Assembly: GCA_023301505.1 (NCBI GenBank)
Contig: JALZUP010000001.1
Span: 1-63,220, forward strand
Source of the DNA: Robiginitomaculum sp.
Lineage (GTDB): Bacteria; Pseudomonadota; Alphaproteobacteria; Caulobacterales; Maricaulaceae
Direction: 5' to 3'
Length of the DNA: 63,220 nucleotides
In this document: positions 36,015 through 45,182 of the stretch, in pieces
How positions within the stretch are numbered: the first letter of the stretch is position 1
How the letters are laid out: the number at the start of each line of letters is the position of its first letter
Notes under the pieces: generated by a model
Seen by the model: the letters and a program-made list of their open reading frames with translations, nothing else
Databases searched by the model: none
Told to the model about the DNA's origin: nothing
Made by a program: the position numbers and the translations under genes

Positions 36015-37541
36015 CTAGTCGTCTTGTTTGGGTTTTGGCGTAGCTTTTATATTCGGCGTCTTTGTCACTTTTGGGGTGAGCATGCCGCGCGATTTCCACT
36101 GGCTTGGGTCTTTGGCCACGCCTTTCATGCCTGCCGACAATAGGCCGCTATATTTTGTGCCTTTGGAGGCAGCGGGAGCAGCGTTTTTATCTGTGCCAGA
36201 TGCTGGTACGCCTTTCATGCCGCGTGATCTCATTTTTAACTCACGTCCTTTCATGACGGCGTCCTTTCCAAATTTTGCGCGCGCGTGGTCGCTAGCGCGT
36301 TCCGCCTTTGCGCGGATGATAGCGTTAGGGTCGAGTAGATCGCCGCTATCTCCCGTTGGGGCCGTCAGGCCAGATAGGCCTGTCCCGATAAGGCGATAGC
36401 TGAGCTGGGTTTTATTGGCTGTAGCTTTGGTTAGCTCAGCTTGCAAGAGCGGCTGAGTTGTTTTGAAGATAATATCAGCCAATTGTGTGGGCTGGGCGAG
36501 GGTGCGGCGACGCGTGAGTGTTTTAAAGTCACCCGTTTTGAGCTTTAGCGTGATGATTGTGCCCGCCATGCCTGCCGCTTTGGCGTGGTCAGCGGTTTTT
36601 TGCGCGATGAACCAGAGTTTATCGAGCAGGGCGTCTTCATCGCTCAGGTTTTCGTTAAAGGTGGTTTCCGAGGAGATGGATTTGCGGGCAACATTAGGGG
36701 AGACTTTGCGATTATCTTCAGCGCGCGCTAGCCGCGCTAGCCGCAAACCTGCTTCGCCAAATAATTTCATCATATCTTTATCAGAGCGCGTGCGCACATC
36801 AGCTATGGTATGAATGCCGCGCTTGTTCAGGCTGCGGGCAAAGGCAGGGCCAACGCCGTAAACAAAGCCGACGGGCTTGGGCGCGAGAAAGTCCAAGGCC
36901 TCAGCGCGTCCAATCATGGCAAAGCCGTGCGGCTTATCCAAATCCGAGGCCGTTTTGGCGAGGAATTTATTATAAGACAGGCCCACACTGACGGTAACGC
37001 CAATCTCGCTGTAAATCCGCTTTTGTAGCCGCAGGAGGGTGAGAGCAGGCGGAGCGCCATGTAAGCGCTGCGTTCCGGTAAGGTCTAAAAAAGCCTCATC
37101 AATGGAGAGGGGCTGTACGAGCGGGGTGACCTCTTGCATTAGGGCGCGAATACGGCGTCCCTCTTGGCTATACAGGCTATGATTGCCGCGAATGACCACA
37201 GCGTCAGGGCATAATTTTAGCGCTTTGAACATAGGCATGGCCGAACGCACGCCATAGACGCGGGCATTATAACAGGCAGCGGAGACTACGCCGCGCTGCC
37301 CCCCGCCGACAATGACCGCCTTATTGGCGAGCTCTGGATTATCCCGCTTTTCTACCGAGCAGAAAAAGGCGTCACAATCTATATGGGCGATGGAGAGCTG
37401 CGCGGCCTCACCATGCCAAATTTGGCGATGGGAGCCACAATTTTGGCAGGCACTGTTTTGCGATAAGGCCTGTGCCTCGCAATCGCGGCACCATCCTGTG
37501 CCATTTGAGGTTCTAGCTGGACTGTTAGGCAGGTTGGTCAC
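36015..37541 (-). CDS. dinB: DNA polymerase IV (Y family) with N-terminal zinc-ribbon-like and long C-terminal tail
   Basis: 508 aa against about 350-430 for typical DinB. An N-terminal CRDC/CQNC four-cysteine cluster (about residues 18-37) precedes the catalytic core: IDCDAFFCSVEKRDNPEL (catalytic Asp and steric-gate region), LCPDAVVIRGNHSLY and the catalytic SIDEAFLDLTG. The little-finger domain follows (about 290-400). The last ~90 residues are Lys/Gly/Pro-rich, with repeated GMKGV. Translesion polymerase, expected to be SOS-induced, though no clear LexA box was found upstream. Confidence 0.94.
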   Translation of the reverse strand: MTNLPNSPARTSNGTGWCRDCEAQALSQNSACQNCGSHRQIWHGEAAQLSIAHIDCDAFFCSVEKRDNPELANKAVIVGGGQRGVVSAACYNARVYGVRSAMPMFKALKLCPDAVVIRGNHSLYSQEGRRIRALMQEVTPLVQPLSIDEAFLDLTGTQRLHGAPPALTLLRLQKRIYSEIGVTVSVGLSYNKFLAKTASDLDKPHGFAMIGRAEALDFLAPKPVGFVYGVGPAFARSLNKRGIHTIADVRTRSDKDMMKLFGEAGLRLARLARAEDNRKVSPNVARKSISSETTFNENLSDEDALLDKLWFIAQKTADHAKAAGMAGTIITLKLKTGDFKTLTRRRTLAQPTQLADIIFKTTQPLLQAELTKATANKTQLSYRLIGTGLSGLTAPTGDSGDLLDPNAIIRAKAERASDHARAKFGKDAVMKGRELKMRSRGMKGVPASGTDKNAAPAASKGTKYSGLLSAGMKGVAKDPSQWKSRGMLTPKVTKTPNIKATPKPKQDD

Positions 37542-37711
37542 AAAAGCACCTTAATTGCGGTTAAATTTGGTTTCGGCCGTCTGGATTCATTATTTATTAT
37601 AATGTTCGCCCTATGTTCTGTAAACGAAAGGTTAGCGCGCGACTCATCTATATTTAACTATCTTGGTGTTTAGTAGGGCTAATCAAGAATGGCGGCAAAC
37701 GCCTTCGGAGA

Positions 37712-38107
37712 ATGGTGGATCTGGTAACTATGTTGCAAATTATGCCCAAAAAAGTGCTTATCGTTGAAGATAATGAGCTGAACATGAAGCTCTTTCATGA
37801 TCTTTTAGAGGCTCATGGTTATGATACCGCCCATACGCGCGAAGGCCTTAAGGCTATTGAACTGGCGAAAAGCTATAAGCCAGATTTGATTCTAATGGAT
37901 ATTCAATTGCCTGGAATTTCAGGGTTGGAAGTCACGAAATGGATCAAAGATGATAAGGCGCTGGCCGATATTCCTGTTGTTGCGGTGACAGCCTTTGCCA
38001 TGAAGGGCGATGAAAAACGTATTCGCGCTGGCGGCTGCGAGGCTTATATTGCCAAGCCTATCGCCGTGGCCCAATTTTTGGAAACTGTCCGTAAATTTGC
38101 GAAATAG
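37712..38107 (+). CDS. divK: Cell-cycle response regulator DivK
   Basis: A single-domain receiver. From [25 protein letters not shown] on it is close to Caulobacter DivK. The phospho-acceptor Asp is in [43 protein letters not shown] is the diagnostic end. DivK relays phosphate with PleC/DivJ kinases to control CtrA. The start is ambiguous: ATG 37712 (CGGAG one base away), GTG 37715 (better spaced), or ATG 37742, which would give the family length. It is followed 8 bases later by pleD, in the known operon. Confidence 0.95.
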   Translation: MVDLVTMLQIMPKKVLIVEDNELNMKLFHDLLEAHGYDTAHTREGLKAIELAKSYKPDLILMDIQLPGISGLEVTKWIKDDKALADIPVVAVTAFAMKGDEKRIRAGGCEAYIAKPIAVAQFLETVRKFAK

Positions 38108-38115
38108 GGGGCCTT

Positions 38116-39477
38116 ATGTCTGCCCGTATTCTTGTCGTTGATGACCTAGCCCCTAATATTCACCTTTTGCAGGTGAAGTTGCAGGCTGAATATTATGATG
38201 TTTTAACGGCTTCGAGTGGCGAAGAAGGCTTAGAAATCGCCAAAAATGAACGTGTGGATCTTGTCCTATTGGATGCGATGATGCCGGGTATGGATGGGTT
38301 TGAAGTTTGCGCGAAGTTGAAGTCTGACCCTAGAACATGGCAAATCCCTGTGGTTATGGTTACGGCACTCGATGATACGCGTGACCGTATTCGCGGTCTT
38401 GAAGCTGGCGCGGATGATTTTGTTACGAAGCCAATTGACGATTTTAATTTAATGGCGCGGGTGCGCTCTCTCTTACGCCTAAAAATGGTCACAGATCAGC
38501 TCTTAACTCATGGCTCCGATAATGATGTGGAAAGCTCTCGCCAATTAATTGAGCGGTTGAGCCAGCGCAGCGGCAATATCCTTGTTGTGGATGATCATAT
38601 TCGAAAATTAGAAAAAGTGGCTGACCCGCTTCAAGACCGTCATTCTGTACAGCTATGTCGCGATCCTAAAGAGGCGCTAAAGCTGGCGGAAAAAAATACG
38701 GACTTAATTATTGTTAGCCTGATTTCTGAAAAATTTGATGGCTTGCGTTTTTGCGCGCGTGTGCGCTCTGACGCGCGCATATCCGAAGTGCCTATTCTGG
38801 CGATTGGCGATCCTTATAATGAGGCTAACCTTGTCCGTGCCTATGATATTGGCATTACCGACACAGTTATGTATCCGGTTGAAGTGCAAGAATTGCTCGC
38901 GCGCGTAAATACACAGCTGCGCCGTAAATTTTATGCCGATAGTCTTCGCGATGACTTTAATGAAAGTCTTGAAATGGTTGTCTCTGACCCGTTGACGGGG
39001 CTAGGCAATCGCCGTTTCTTTGATCGCAATATGTTATCTATGAGCGAGCAAGCCACAGAAAATAAGCCTTATTCTATGATCATTTTCGATGTGGATAATT
39101 TCAAGCGTGTGAATGATATACTCGGCCATGATGTGGGCGATAGTGTGCTCAAACGAATAGCCTCGCGCCTCGCGTCAAATTTGCGTGCTGTGGATGTCAT
39201 TAGCCGTTATGGCGGGGAAGAATTTGTCATTGCAATGCCAAATACTAAGGCCAATGCAGCGCATATGGCGGCGGATCGTATTCGGGCGCTTATCTCTGGC
39301 TCGCCCGTCTCGATTGATGGCGAAGCGCTAAATGTCACGGTGAGCGCAGGTGTTGCGCAGTTTCGCGAAGGCGAAACGCCCAAAGATGTTTTCAAACGCG
39401 CTGATGAAGCTCTTTATAAGGCGAAACAGGGCGGGCGTGATCAAGTCCTGATCGCCAAACGCAAAAAAGCGGCCTAG
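38116..39477 (+). CDS. pleD: Diguanylate cyclase response regulator PleD
   Basis: 453 aa with REC-REC-GGDEF order. REC1 (1-120) has VDDLAPN, the acceptor Asp in LVLLDAMMPGMDG and Lys in FVTKPI. REC2 (about 155-275) lacks the acceptor Asp (LIIVSLISEK) and serves as a dimer adaptor. GGDEF (about 290-450) has SDPLTGLGNRRFFD, the active site GGEEF (about 366-370) and the inhibitory RxxD site RAVD (about 357). It makes cyclic di-GMP at the stalked pole. TAGGGGG precedes the ATG. The 3' end overlaps the rpmG terminator on the other strand. Confidence 0.96.
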   Translation: MSARILVVDDLAPNIHLLQVKLQAEYYDVLTASSGEEGLEIAKNERVDLVLLDAMMPGMDGFEVCAKLKSDPRTWQIPVVMVTALDDTRDRIRGLEAGADDFVTKPIDDFNLMARVRSLLRLKMVTDQLLTHGSDNDVESSRQLIERLSQRSGNILVVDDHIRKLEKVADPLQDRHSVQLCRDPKEALKLAEKNTDLIIVSLISEKFDGLRFCARVRSDARISEVPILAIGDPYNEANLVRAYDIGITDTVMYPVEVQELLARVNTQLRRKFYADSLRDDFNESLEMVVSDPLTGLGNRRFFDRNMLSMSEQATENKPYSMIIFDVDNFKRVNDILGHDVGDSVLKRIASRLASNLRAVDVISRYGGEEFVIAMPNTKANAAHMAADRIRALISGSPVSIDGEALNVTVSAGVAQFREGETPKDVFKRADEALYKAKQGGRDQVLIAKRKKAA

Positions 39478-39486
39478 TCGGCCGCT
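39463..39486 (-). terminator. Rho-independent terminator of rpmG, overlapping the pleD stop
   Basis: Read on the minus strand: AGCGGCC, 5-base loop, GGCCGCT, then six T. The hairpin lies 48 bases past the rpmG stop, inside the last codons and stop codon of pleD. The plus strand lacks a T-run, so it serves rpmG. Confidence 0.85.
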
Positions 39487-39534
39487 CATTGCTTTGTAAT
39501 ATGCGCGAAATAAGGCGCGCTAAAGGCTGGAAGA

Positions 39535-39702
39535 TTACTTAATCTTGCCTTCTTTAAATTCGACATGCTTACGCACGACAGGATCATATTTACGCTTGAC
39601 CATTTTCTCGGTCATTGTGCGGGCATTTTTCTTCGTCACATAGAAGAAACCTGTGCCGGCTGTTGAGTTCAAGCGAATTTTAACTGTGGTTGGCTTAGCC
39701 AT
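39535..39702 (-). CDS. rpmG: 50S ribosomal protein L33
   Basis: A 55-residue protein too short for the ORF track. It begins [20 protein letters not shown], then [21 protein letters not shown] and a basic end; this is the alphaproteobacterial L33 without zinc cysteines. GAAGGTG precedes the ATG. It belongs to the 50S subunit near the tRNA exit site. Its place next to pleD and a NUDIX gene is conserved in relatives of Caulobacter. It ends in an intrinsic terminator. Confidence 0.97.
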   Translation of the reverse strand: MAKPTTVKIRLNSTAGTGFFYVTKKNARTMTEKMVKRKYDPVVRKHVEFKEGKIK

Positions 39703-39804
39703 GATACACCTTCAATCAAAGAGGGATTTGAAGCGCGCAACATAGTCAGCGCTCGCCCCTTGTCAACTATATTTATCGGGGCAATTGAGGGCTTTACTGC
39801 GGCG

Positions 39805-40608
39805 TTATTTCGTCTTCGCGGGGGGAAAGGCGTCAAGCTTGAAATGGCCCCGTTCAAAACGCGAATAGGGGATTGTTGACGGCGTCACGTCAGGCGTTAA
39901 AAACTGCGTCGCCGCGCCCAGCATCATTTGTGTGATCGGGTGCATTTGCAGCGCCGTATCAGCGGCGTGCACATCCACCCAGCATGTATTGAGCAGCTCT
40001 TCACTATCGGCAAAGGGACGCGCGCCCTCGGATTCGCTCAGGCGGCACAGAAAAAACCATGTATCAAATCGTTTCGGGCGATAAGGCGGGGTGATAGCGC
40101 GGCCAATCACCTCTATGCGTGACAGGTCTGGCATATGATTATGTGCATAAAACTTACGCCAGCTTTGATGTTGTGTTTGAGACTGCCCTTGAGACTGTGT
40201 TGATGAGGTTTTTTTATTGGGCATAGAAGAAGCGGCGGCGGGCTCGCCAATTATAAAGCCCGTCTCTTCAAATGTTTCGCGAATAGCGGCCATTACGCAG
40301 GCCCGCGCCCGCGCTGGGGGCATTGCGGCGGTTAAAATATGGGCTGTGCGCGCATTTAAATCATCACTGGCTTTGGCATAGCTATCGGCGCGCTCCACAC
40401 GTCCGCCCGGATAGACATAAATGTCGGGCATAAAATCATGCCGTTTAGACCGTAGCCCCATTAAAACCTGCTCGGCTCCGCGCGCCCCGCGTGCCAACAA
40501 GATTGTTGCGGCCAGTTTTGGCCGCGCGGCGCGGGGCATGGCGGCGCGCTCTGCCTTGTGCTTGTCGCTGACGGAGGCAGCTCGATTGGCAAGAGGGTGA
40601 TGTTTCAT
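39805..40608 (-). CDS. NUDIX hydrolase
   Basis: 267 aa. The start of the domain has AATILLARGARGAEQVLMGLRS and YVYPGGRVERAD; the Nudix helix AAIRETFEETGFIIGEPAA comes after an insert of about 30 residues, as in NUDT19-like and RNA-pyrophosphohydrolase-unrelated proteins. The middle (TSSTQSQGQSQTQHQS) is a Gln/Ser-rich insert that is probably disordered. Substrate unknown. It lies between rpmG and the secreted repeat protein; similar neighbours are seen in alphaproteobacteria. Confidence 0.88.
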   Translation of the reverse strand: MKHHPLANRAASVSDKHKAERAAMPRAARPKLAATILLARGARGAEQVLMGLRSKRHDFMPDIYVYPGGRVERADSYAKASDDLNARTAHILTAAMPPARARACVMAAIRETFEETGFIIGEPAAASSMPNKKTSSTQSQGQSQTQHQSWRKFYAHNHMPDLSRIEVIGRAITPPYRPKRFDTWFFLCRLSESEGARPFADSEELLNTCWVDVHAADTALQMHPITQMMLGAATQFLTPDVTPSTIPYSRFERGHFKLDAFPPAKTK

Positions 40609-40670
40609 GGGCTGAGTATAGAGAAAATGAGGAGAGCTGTCGCGGATTAATGAGCGTAGGCCTTTGGCGG

Positions 40671-40692
40671 TTAGTTATAATTTAGTTATAAT
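40671..40692. repeat. 11-base exact tandem duplication
   Basis: TTAGTTATAAT occurs twice in direct succession in the 178-base gap between the NUDIX gene and the secreted repeat protein. TATAAT reads on the plus strand, but no plus-strand gene follows. Confidence 0.7.
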
Positions 40693-40786
40693 AGAGCGTG
40701 GCTGTTTCCAATTATAGTGCAATGAAACCGAGCAAAATGCGCCGCTTTAATATCACCACTCGAACTAGGTCTCGAATTAGGCGGAG

Positions 40787-42793
40787 TTAATCAATACGTG
40801 CCCTAAATGAAAAGCTGGCTTGAGGATCAGGATTGCCGCCAAGAAACTGCCCTTTGGGGTTAAAGCAAATATAGGTAATGCTAGCATTGTAGCCTGACGA
40901 GGGAAGGTCGTTACACTCGCTCATATTGTCTGGCTCGGTAGAGGATGTAGAATAACCGACATCTGTAGCATATGTGAATGTAAGCCCTGTCGTGCCTATT
41001 TGCGTAAAAATGACGGGGTGAAGCTCTGGGGCTATTGGGCCGTCAATGTCTGAATTATAAAATGTCACATGATCTGGAATTTTATCTTTTAGGAAAACAC
41101 TATCCATATCGGCTGGTACGTCTCCTAGATTGGTTAGGGTGAGCGTATAAAGGACATCATTTCCTGGGAGCGCATATAAGCCGTCATTATTTGGATCCCA
41201 AACGTCTACGGATTTTTCTGCCTGTATATTAAGGTCGGTTAAGATTGATATTTCATAATCCTCAACTTCGCCGTCGGGGGCAATATCGGTTGCACTTAAC
41301 GCTGGTTGAGATGACCAACGTAACCGCATAAAGCTGTCCAATGTTGTCGCTGTTGCTGGCACTGTTACGGTAAAGCTGAGTTGACCATTCACATCTGTGT
41401 CTAATAGGTCAAAGACGATATTCTCATCTGCATCGTCAAAATCTTCGTCCGCGTTCCAATCGATCCAGCCTTGTAAATAATAGGCTCCTGCAACAGGTTC
41501 CGTCACATTAATGGTCAAGGTTTGGTCTAGGCCTAAAATAAACTCCAAATTAGAGCTTAGGCCATCATCTGTGTCTCCAAGGGCGTTAGCTGAACTGTTT
41601 GAATTTGGACTGCTGTCAAGCGTTACGCCAGAGCCAATATAGGCATTTGCAATTACATTATGTAGCGCCTCGGCATAAGTGTTTGGCAAGTCAGAGTTAT
41701 CGGCGTCAATCGTGATTGTGACATCTGCGGTATCAGTCTGTCCGCCATCGCTAAGTAAATAGGTAAATGTATCCGTGCCGTAAAATCCAGCATTGGGCGT
41801 GTAGGTAAAGCTACCATCACTCAGCGTTCCAGAGATGACACCATTTGAGGGAGCCGTCGTTGCGGGATCGGCCCACAAAACAGAGAGAGTTGCTCCATCA
41901 GGGTCGCTATCAACGCCGTTTCCATTATCGGCAATAAGGTTGCCCGTAAGTGCTGTTTCTATACCTGTTTGAAATTCATCATCTTTGGCGACGGGCGGCA
42001 GAGCTGGAAAGTTGACGGCGCTACAAGAAAACCCGTCATTATTTCCGTTTGGAGTAAGGTCTGCAACAAAAACCCATTCAGGGGTGCTGCTAAAGGGGTT
42101 AATAAGCTCGTAAATATCACCCGTCCCGTTATGAAACCCCCAAATACGGCCAGACAAATCCGACCAGCTCGCTCCAAAGCTAAAAGACGGGGCGCCTGGG
42201 GGAACAATGGCTGCTTGAGTATATGTCGTCATTGTTTGGAAATCGTACCAATAAAGCAGATTGCCTCTAACTAATAAAATATAAGCATCGCTTCCATCTT
42301 CTACATAGACAAAATCCCCTGTTGAGGGCGGGGTGACGCCTGTAAATGTTTCTTCAGTAAAAACTGTTGTTCCTGAAGCTTCGGAGGCTGTAATGTCCAT
42401 TTTGATAAGTACTCTGCGGTTTGTACGTTTTAATCCGTATAAATTACCGCTATAGTCCATTGTGCCAACAAAACTTAGGGCTCCGCCAATGCCTGTACTA
42501 ATAAGTTCGCGTGTACTATCGGAGCCTAGGCGATATACGCCGGCTGCATTTAAGGCATAGGCATAATTATCTTGAATATTATACCCAGCGCCATTGAGGC
42601 TGGGGCTATTGGTTGTCCCTTGAGCCACATAGGTTAAAGTTACAGGATCAAGTCTGAAAAGGCGGTTGGTTAAAAGCTGATATGGGAATCCGTCACAGTT
42701 GAATTCTGGCGGAGCTGCATGTGCAGGGCTCGACACTATTATCAAGCTTGCAAGTGATAATAACGATGCAACAATAAGGTGTAAAAACTTCAT
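40787..42793 (-). CDS. Secreted multi-domain adhesin-like protein (DUF6923, VCBS/cadherin-like, GEVED, DUF11)
   Basis: 668 aa with a signal peptide ending PAHAAPP. An N-terminal beta-propeller-like DUF6923 region (about 30-260) is followed by a VCBS/cadherin-like domain (about 270-370; PDGATLSV, TYTPNAGFYGTDTFTYLLSDGG), a GEVED domain (about 375-515; VEDYEISI) and a DUF11-type repeat (about 525-600; VLYTLTLTNLGDVPADMD). Such proteins are cell-surface or exported. No autotransporter or sorting signal (LPXTG, PEP-CTERM) is visible at the end. Function is unknown; adhesion is an inference from domains. Confidence 0.75.
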   Translation of the reverse strand: MKFLHLIVASLLSLASLIIVSSPAHAAPPEFNCDGFPYQLLTNRLFRLDPVTLTYVAQGTTNSPSLNGAGYNIQDNYAYALNAAGVYRLGSDSTRELISTGIGGALSFVGTMDYSGNLYGLKRTNRRVLIKMDITASEASGTTVFTEETFTGVTPPSTGDFVYVEDGSDAYILLVRGNLLYWYDFQTMTTYTQAAIVPPGAPSFSFGASWSDLSGRIWGFHNGTGDIYELINPFSSTPEWVFVADLTPNGNNDGFSCSAVNFPALPPVAKDDEFQTGIETALTGNLIADNGNGVDSDPDGATLSVLWADPATTAPSNGVISGTLSDGSFTYTPNAGFYGTDTFTYLLSDGGQTDTADVTITIDADNSDLPNTYAEALHNVIANAYIGSGVTLDSSPNSNSSANALGDTDDGLSSNLEFILGLDQTLTINVTEPVAGAYYLQGWIDWNADEDFDDADENIVFDLLDTDVNGQLSFTVTVPATATTLDSFMRLRWSSQPALSATDIAPDGEVEDYEISILTDLNIQAEKSVDVWDPNNDGLYALPGNDVLYTLTLTNLGDVPADMDSVFLKDKIPDHVTFYNSDIDGPIAPELHPVIFTQIGTTGLTFTYATDVGYSTSSTEPDNMSECNDLPSSGYNASITYICFNPKGQFLGGNPDPQASFSFRARID

Positions 42794-42953
42794 GCGCTAT
42801 TATATTGAGCCACCCTTTAACTTAAAGTGAATGGATGGCTGTGTAGAGGTTAACCGAAATTAACATGTTTGTTTTGGGGAAATATCCTGCTTTCGGCTTA
42901 CCTATAGCCATGCACTGATGTGAGTATAAGCTCATTCCAGCTATCGTCACTGG

Positions 42954-45179
42954 CTATCGCCGCCGTTTACGCCCGCTTCGGCTTTTATGCTTGCGGTAAT
43001 TTGCGCCAGCACCGCCCTTGGGCTTTTTCCCTGGCTCTGCCTTGCTTGCCATTTCAAATATCAGCCCGCCCGTGACGGGAGTGGCTTCTTTGAGGCGAAC
43101 AATGCAGCGCGCGCCGAATTTATAGGTTCCCCCCGTCTCATAGCCGATCAGGCTGCGAGATTTTTCGTCAAATTTGAAGCGCTCATAGCCTAGCTCACGC
43201 ATGGGAACAAAGCCGTCCGCGCCTGTCTCATCTAGGGTTACGAATAGGCCAAAATTTGTAACCCCGCCAATGCGCGCGCCAAATTTTGCGCCCAAACGAT
43301 CAGACAGATAGGCGGCAATGTAGCGGTCTTTGGCATCGCGCTCTGCGGCCATGGCGCGGCGCTCTGTATTACTAATATGCTCGGCGGTGTCTTTTAGGCG
43401 CGAGATTTCTTGCTGGCTTAGACCATCATCACCAAAGCCAAATGCGCTGATGAGGGCGCGGTGTACTATAAGGTCAGCATAGCGGCGAATTGGACTAGTG
43501 AAATGGGCATAATGGGTCAGGTTGAGGCCAAAGTGACCCCCATTTTTGGGGCTGTAAATGGCTTGGCTTTGCGTGCGCAAGACGGCCATGCCGATAACTT
43601 CGGAAAGGTCGCGCTCGCTGGCCCGCGACAGAAGCGTGTTAAAGCGCGCCGTGCTGGCCCGCTCGCCCAGCGCCCATTTGAGGTTCATCGCAGGCAGAAA
43701 ATCAGCCAGCCCTTGCAAGCGTTCGCGCTGGGGCGGTTCATGGACGCGGTAAACTAGCTCAGCAGATTTTGCCTCCAAGGCTTGCGCGGCGGCGACATTG
43801 GCCTGTATCATACATTCTTCGACTAGCTTATGGGCGTCAAAGCGCTCGCGCACTTCTATGGCGGTCACTGTGCCGTCATCACCTACGCGCACGCGCCGCT
43901 CTGGCATTTCAATATTAAGCGGGGCGCGCTCATCACGCGCCTTAGAGATTGCTTGATAGGCGGCATAAAGCGCGTCCAGTTGCGCTATGACGGGCAAGGC
44001 CGCTTCGCCCGGATTGCCCTCAAAGGCAGCTTGAGCTTGGCCGTAAGTTAGGCGCGCATGAGAACGCATTAGCCCGCGGTGGAACTTATGCCCCGTCTTG
44101 CGTCCGTCTTTATCAAAGCTAAGCCGCACCGCCATACAGGCACGGTCTTCATTAGGGCGCAGCGAGCATAGATCAGAGGAGAGCGCATGGGGCAGCATAG
44201 GCTCCACCCGATCAGGCAGATAAACACTATTGCCGCGCAGACGGGCGGCTTTGTCGAGCGGGCTGGCCGGCGTGACAAAAGCGGCGACATCAGCAATGGC
44301 AACCCAAATGACCCATCCGCCTGTCTCTTCATTGCGGTGAGCATAAAGCGCATCGTCAAAATCTTTGGCATCATCAGGGTCGATTGTGACGAGCGGGAGG
44401 TGACGTAAATCTTCGCGCTTTTTAGATATGTCTGGCATGGTGAGGCTATCGGCTTGTGCCAACACCTCATCCTGAAAGCCAAGCGGTATATTATGCTCAT
44501 GCAAAGAGATGAGCGACGCGCCGCGCCCGCCCTTGGTTGTGCCTAGATGCTCGATGATTTTGGCTTGGCGAAATCCTGCACGGCGCGGGCCTGATATTGT
44601 CTCAAATAGGACAAGGTCTTGGTCGGCGAGGGCGGGCTGTTTGTCCTCTTTTTTTGTCTGCGGGATATATTCATCGCGTGACTTTTTGCTGACAGGTTTA
44701 ATGCGCAGGCCTCGCCCCGTGGCGAGAATGACGCCCAGCTCTCGGCGCGGCGTGCGGCCTAGCACTTTGATCACGCTTGCGGTTTTTTTAGCCAGATTGA
44801 TACGGCAGAGCGCCTTACCGCCCACGCCTAATTTAGCGGCTTTGCGCTCGCGCGGCTTGCCAGATCGGGGGCTATGTTCGGTGATGATAAATTCAGGCGG
44901 ATCCTGCTCGCTCACTTTTCCAGATGGCACGCCGATCATATCGCCCTGATCATCTATGCGGATAATGTCCATTACAACAACACTGGGCAAATCACCAGCT
45001 ACGCGGTAAGTGCGGCGATTGTCCGTGATTAATTTGCCAGCCTCTACCAGTTCACGTAGGGCGGTGCGTAAGTCTCGCCGCTCATCCCCCGTAATGCCCA
45101 ATGCGCGGGCAATCTCGCGTTTCCCGAGCCGGTCTGGCTGGGCCTCTACGGCCCGCAGGATGGCCTTTTTATCGACCAT
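42954..45179 (-). CDS. rnr: Ribonuclease R
   Basis: 741 aa. An N-terminal winged-helix (KREIARALGITGDERRDLRTALRELVEAGKL), cold-shock RNA-binding domains, the RNB catalytic domain with TIDPDDAKDFDDALYA (metal-binding Asp cluster) and a C-terminal S1 domain (GARIGGVTNFGLFVTLDETGADGFV), ending in a basic tail. A 3'-5' exoribonuclease that degrades structured RNA. The start is three bases from the topA stop, so topA-rnr is one operon. This order is conserved in alphaproteobacteria. Length is normal. Confidence 0.95.
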   Translation of the reverse strand: MVDKKAILRAVEAQPDRLGKREIARALGITGDERRDLRTALRELVEAGKLITDNRRTYRVAGDLPSVVVMDIIRIDDQGDMIGVPSGKVSEQDPPEFIITEHSPRSGKPRERKAAKLGVGGKALCRINLAKKTASVIKVLGRTPRRELGVILATGRGLRIKPVSKKSRDEYIPQTKKEDKQPALADQDLVLFETISGPRRAGFRQAKIIEHLGTTKGGRGASLISLHEHNIPLGFQDEVLAQADSLTMPDISKKREDLRHLPLVTIDPDDAKDFDDALYAHRNEETGGWVIWVAIADVAAFVTPASPLDKAARLRGNSVYLPDRVEPMLPHALSSDLCSLRPNEDRACMAVRLSFDKDGRKTGHKFHRGLMRSHARLTYGQAQAAFEGNPGEAALPVIAQLDALYAAYQAISKARDERAPLNIEMPERRVRVGDDGTVTAIEVRERFDAHKLVEECMIQANVAAAQALEAKSAELVYRVHEPPQRERLQGLADFLPAMNLKWALGERASTARFNTLLSRASERDLSEVIGMAVLRTQSQAIYSPKNGGHFGLNLTHYAHFTSPIRRYADLIVHRALISAFGFGDDGLSQQEISRLKDTAEHISNTERRAMAAERDAKDRYIAAYLSDRLGAKFGARIGGVTNFGLFVTLDETGADGFVPMRELGYERFKFDEKSRSLIGYETGGTYKFGARCIVRLKEATPVTGGLIFEMASKAEPGKKPKGGAGANYRKHKSRSGRKRRR

Positions 45180-45182
45180 ATA

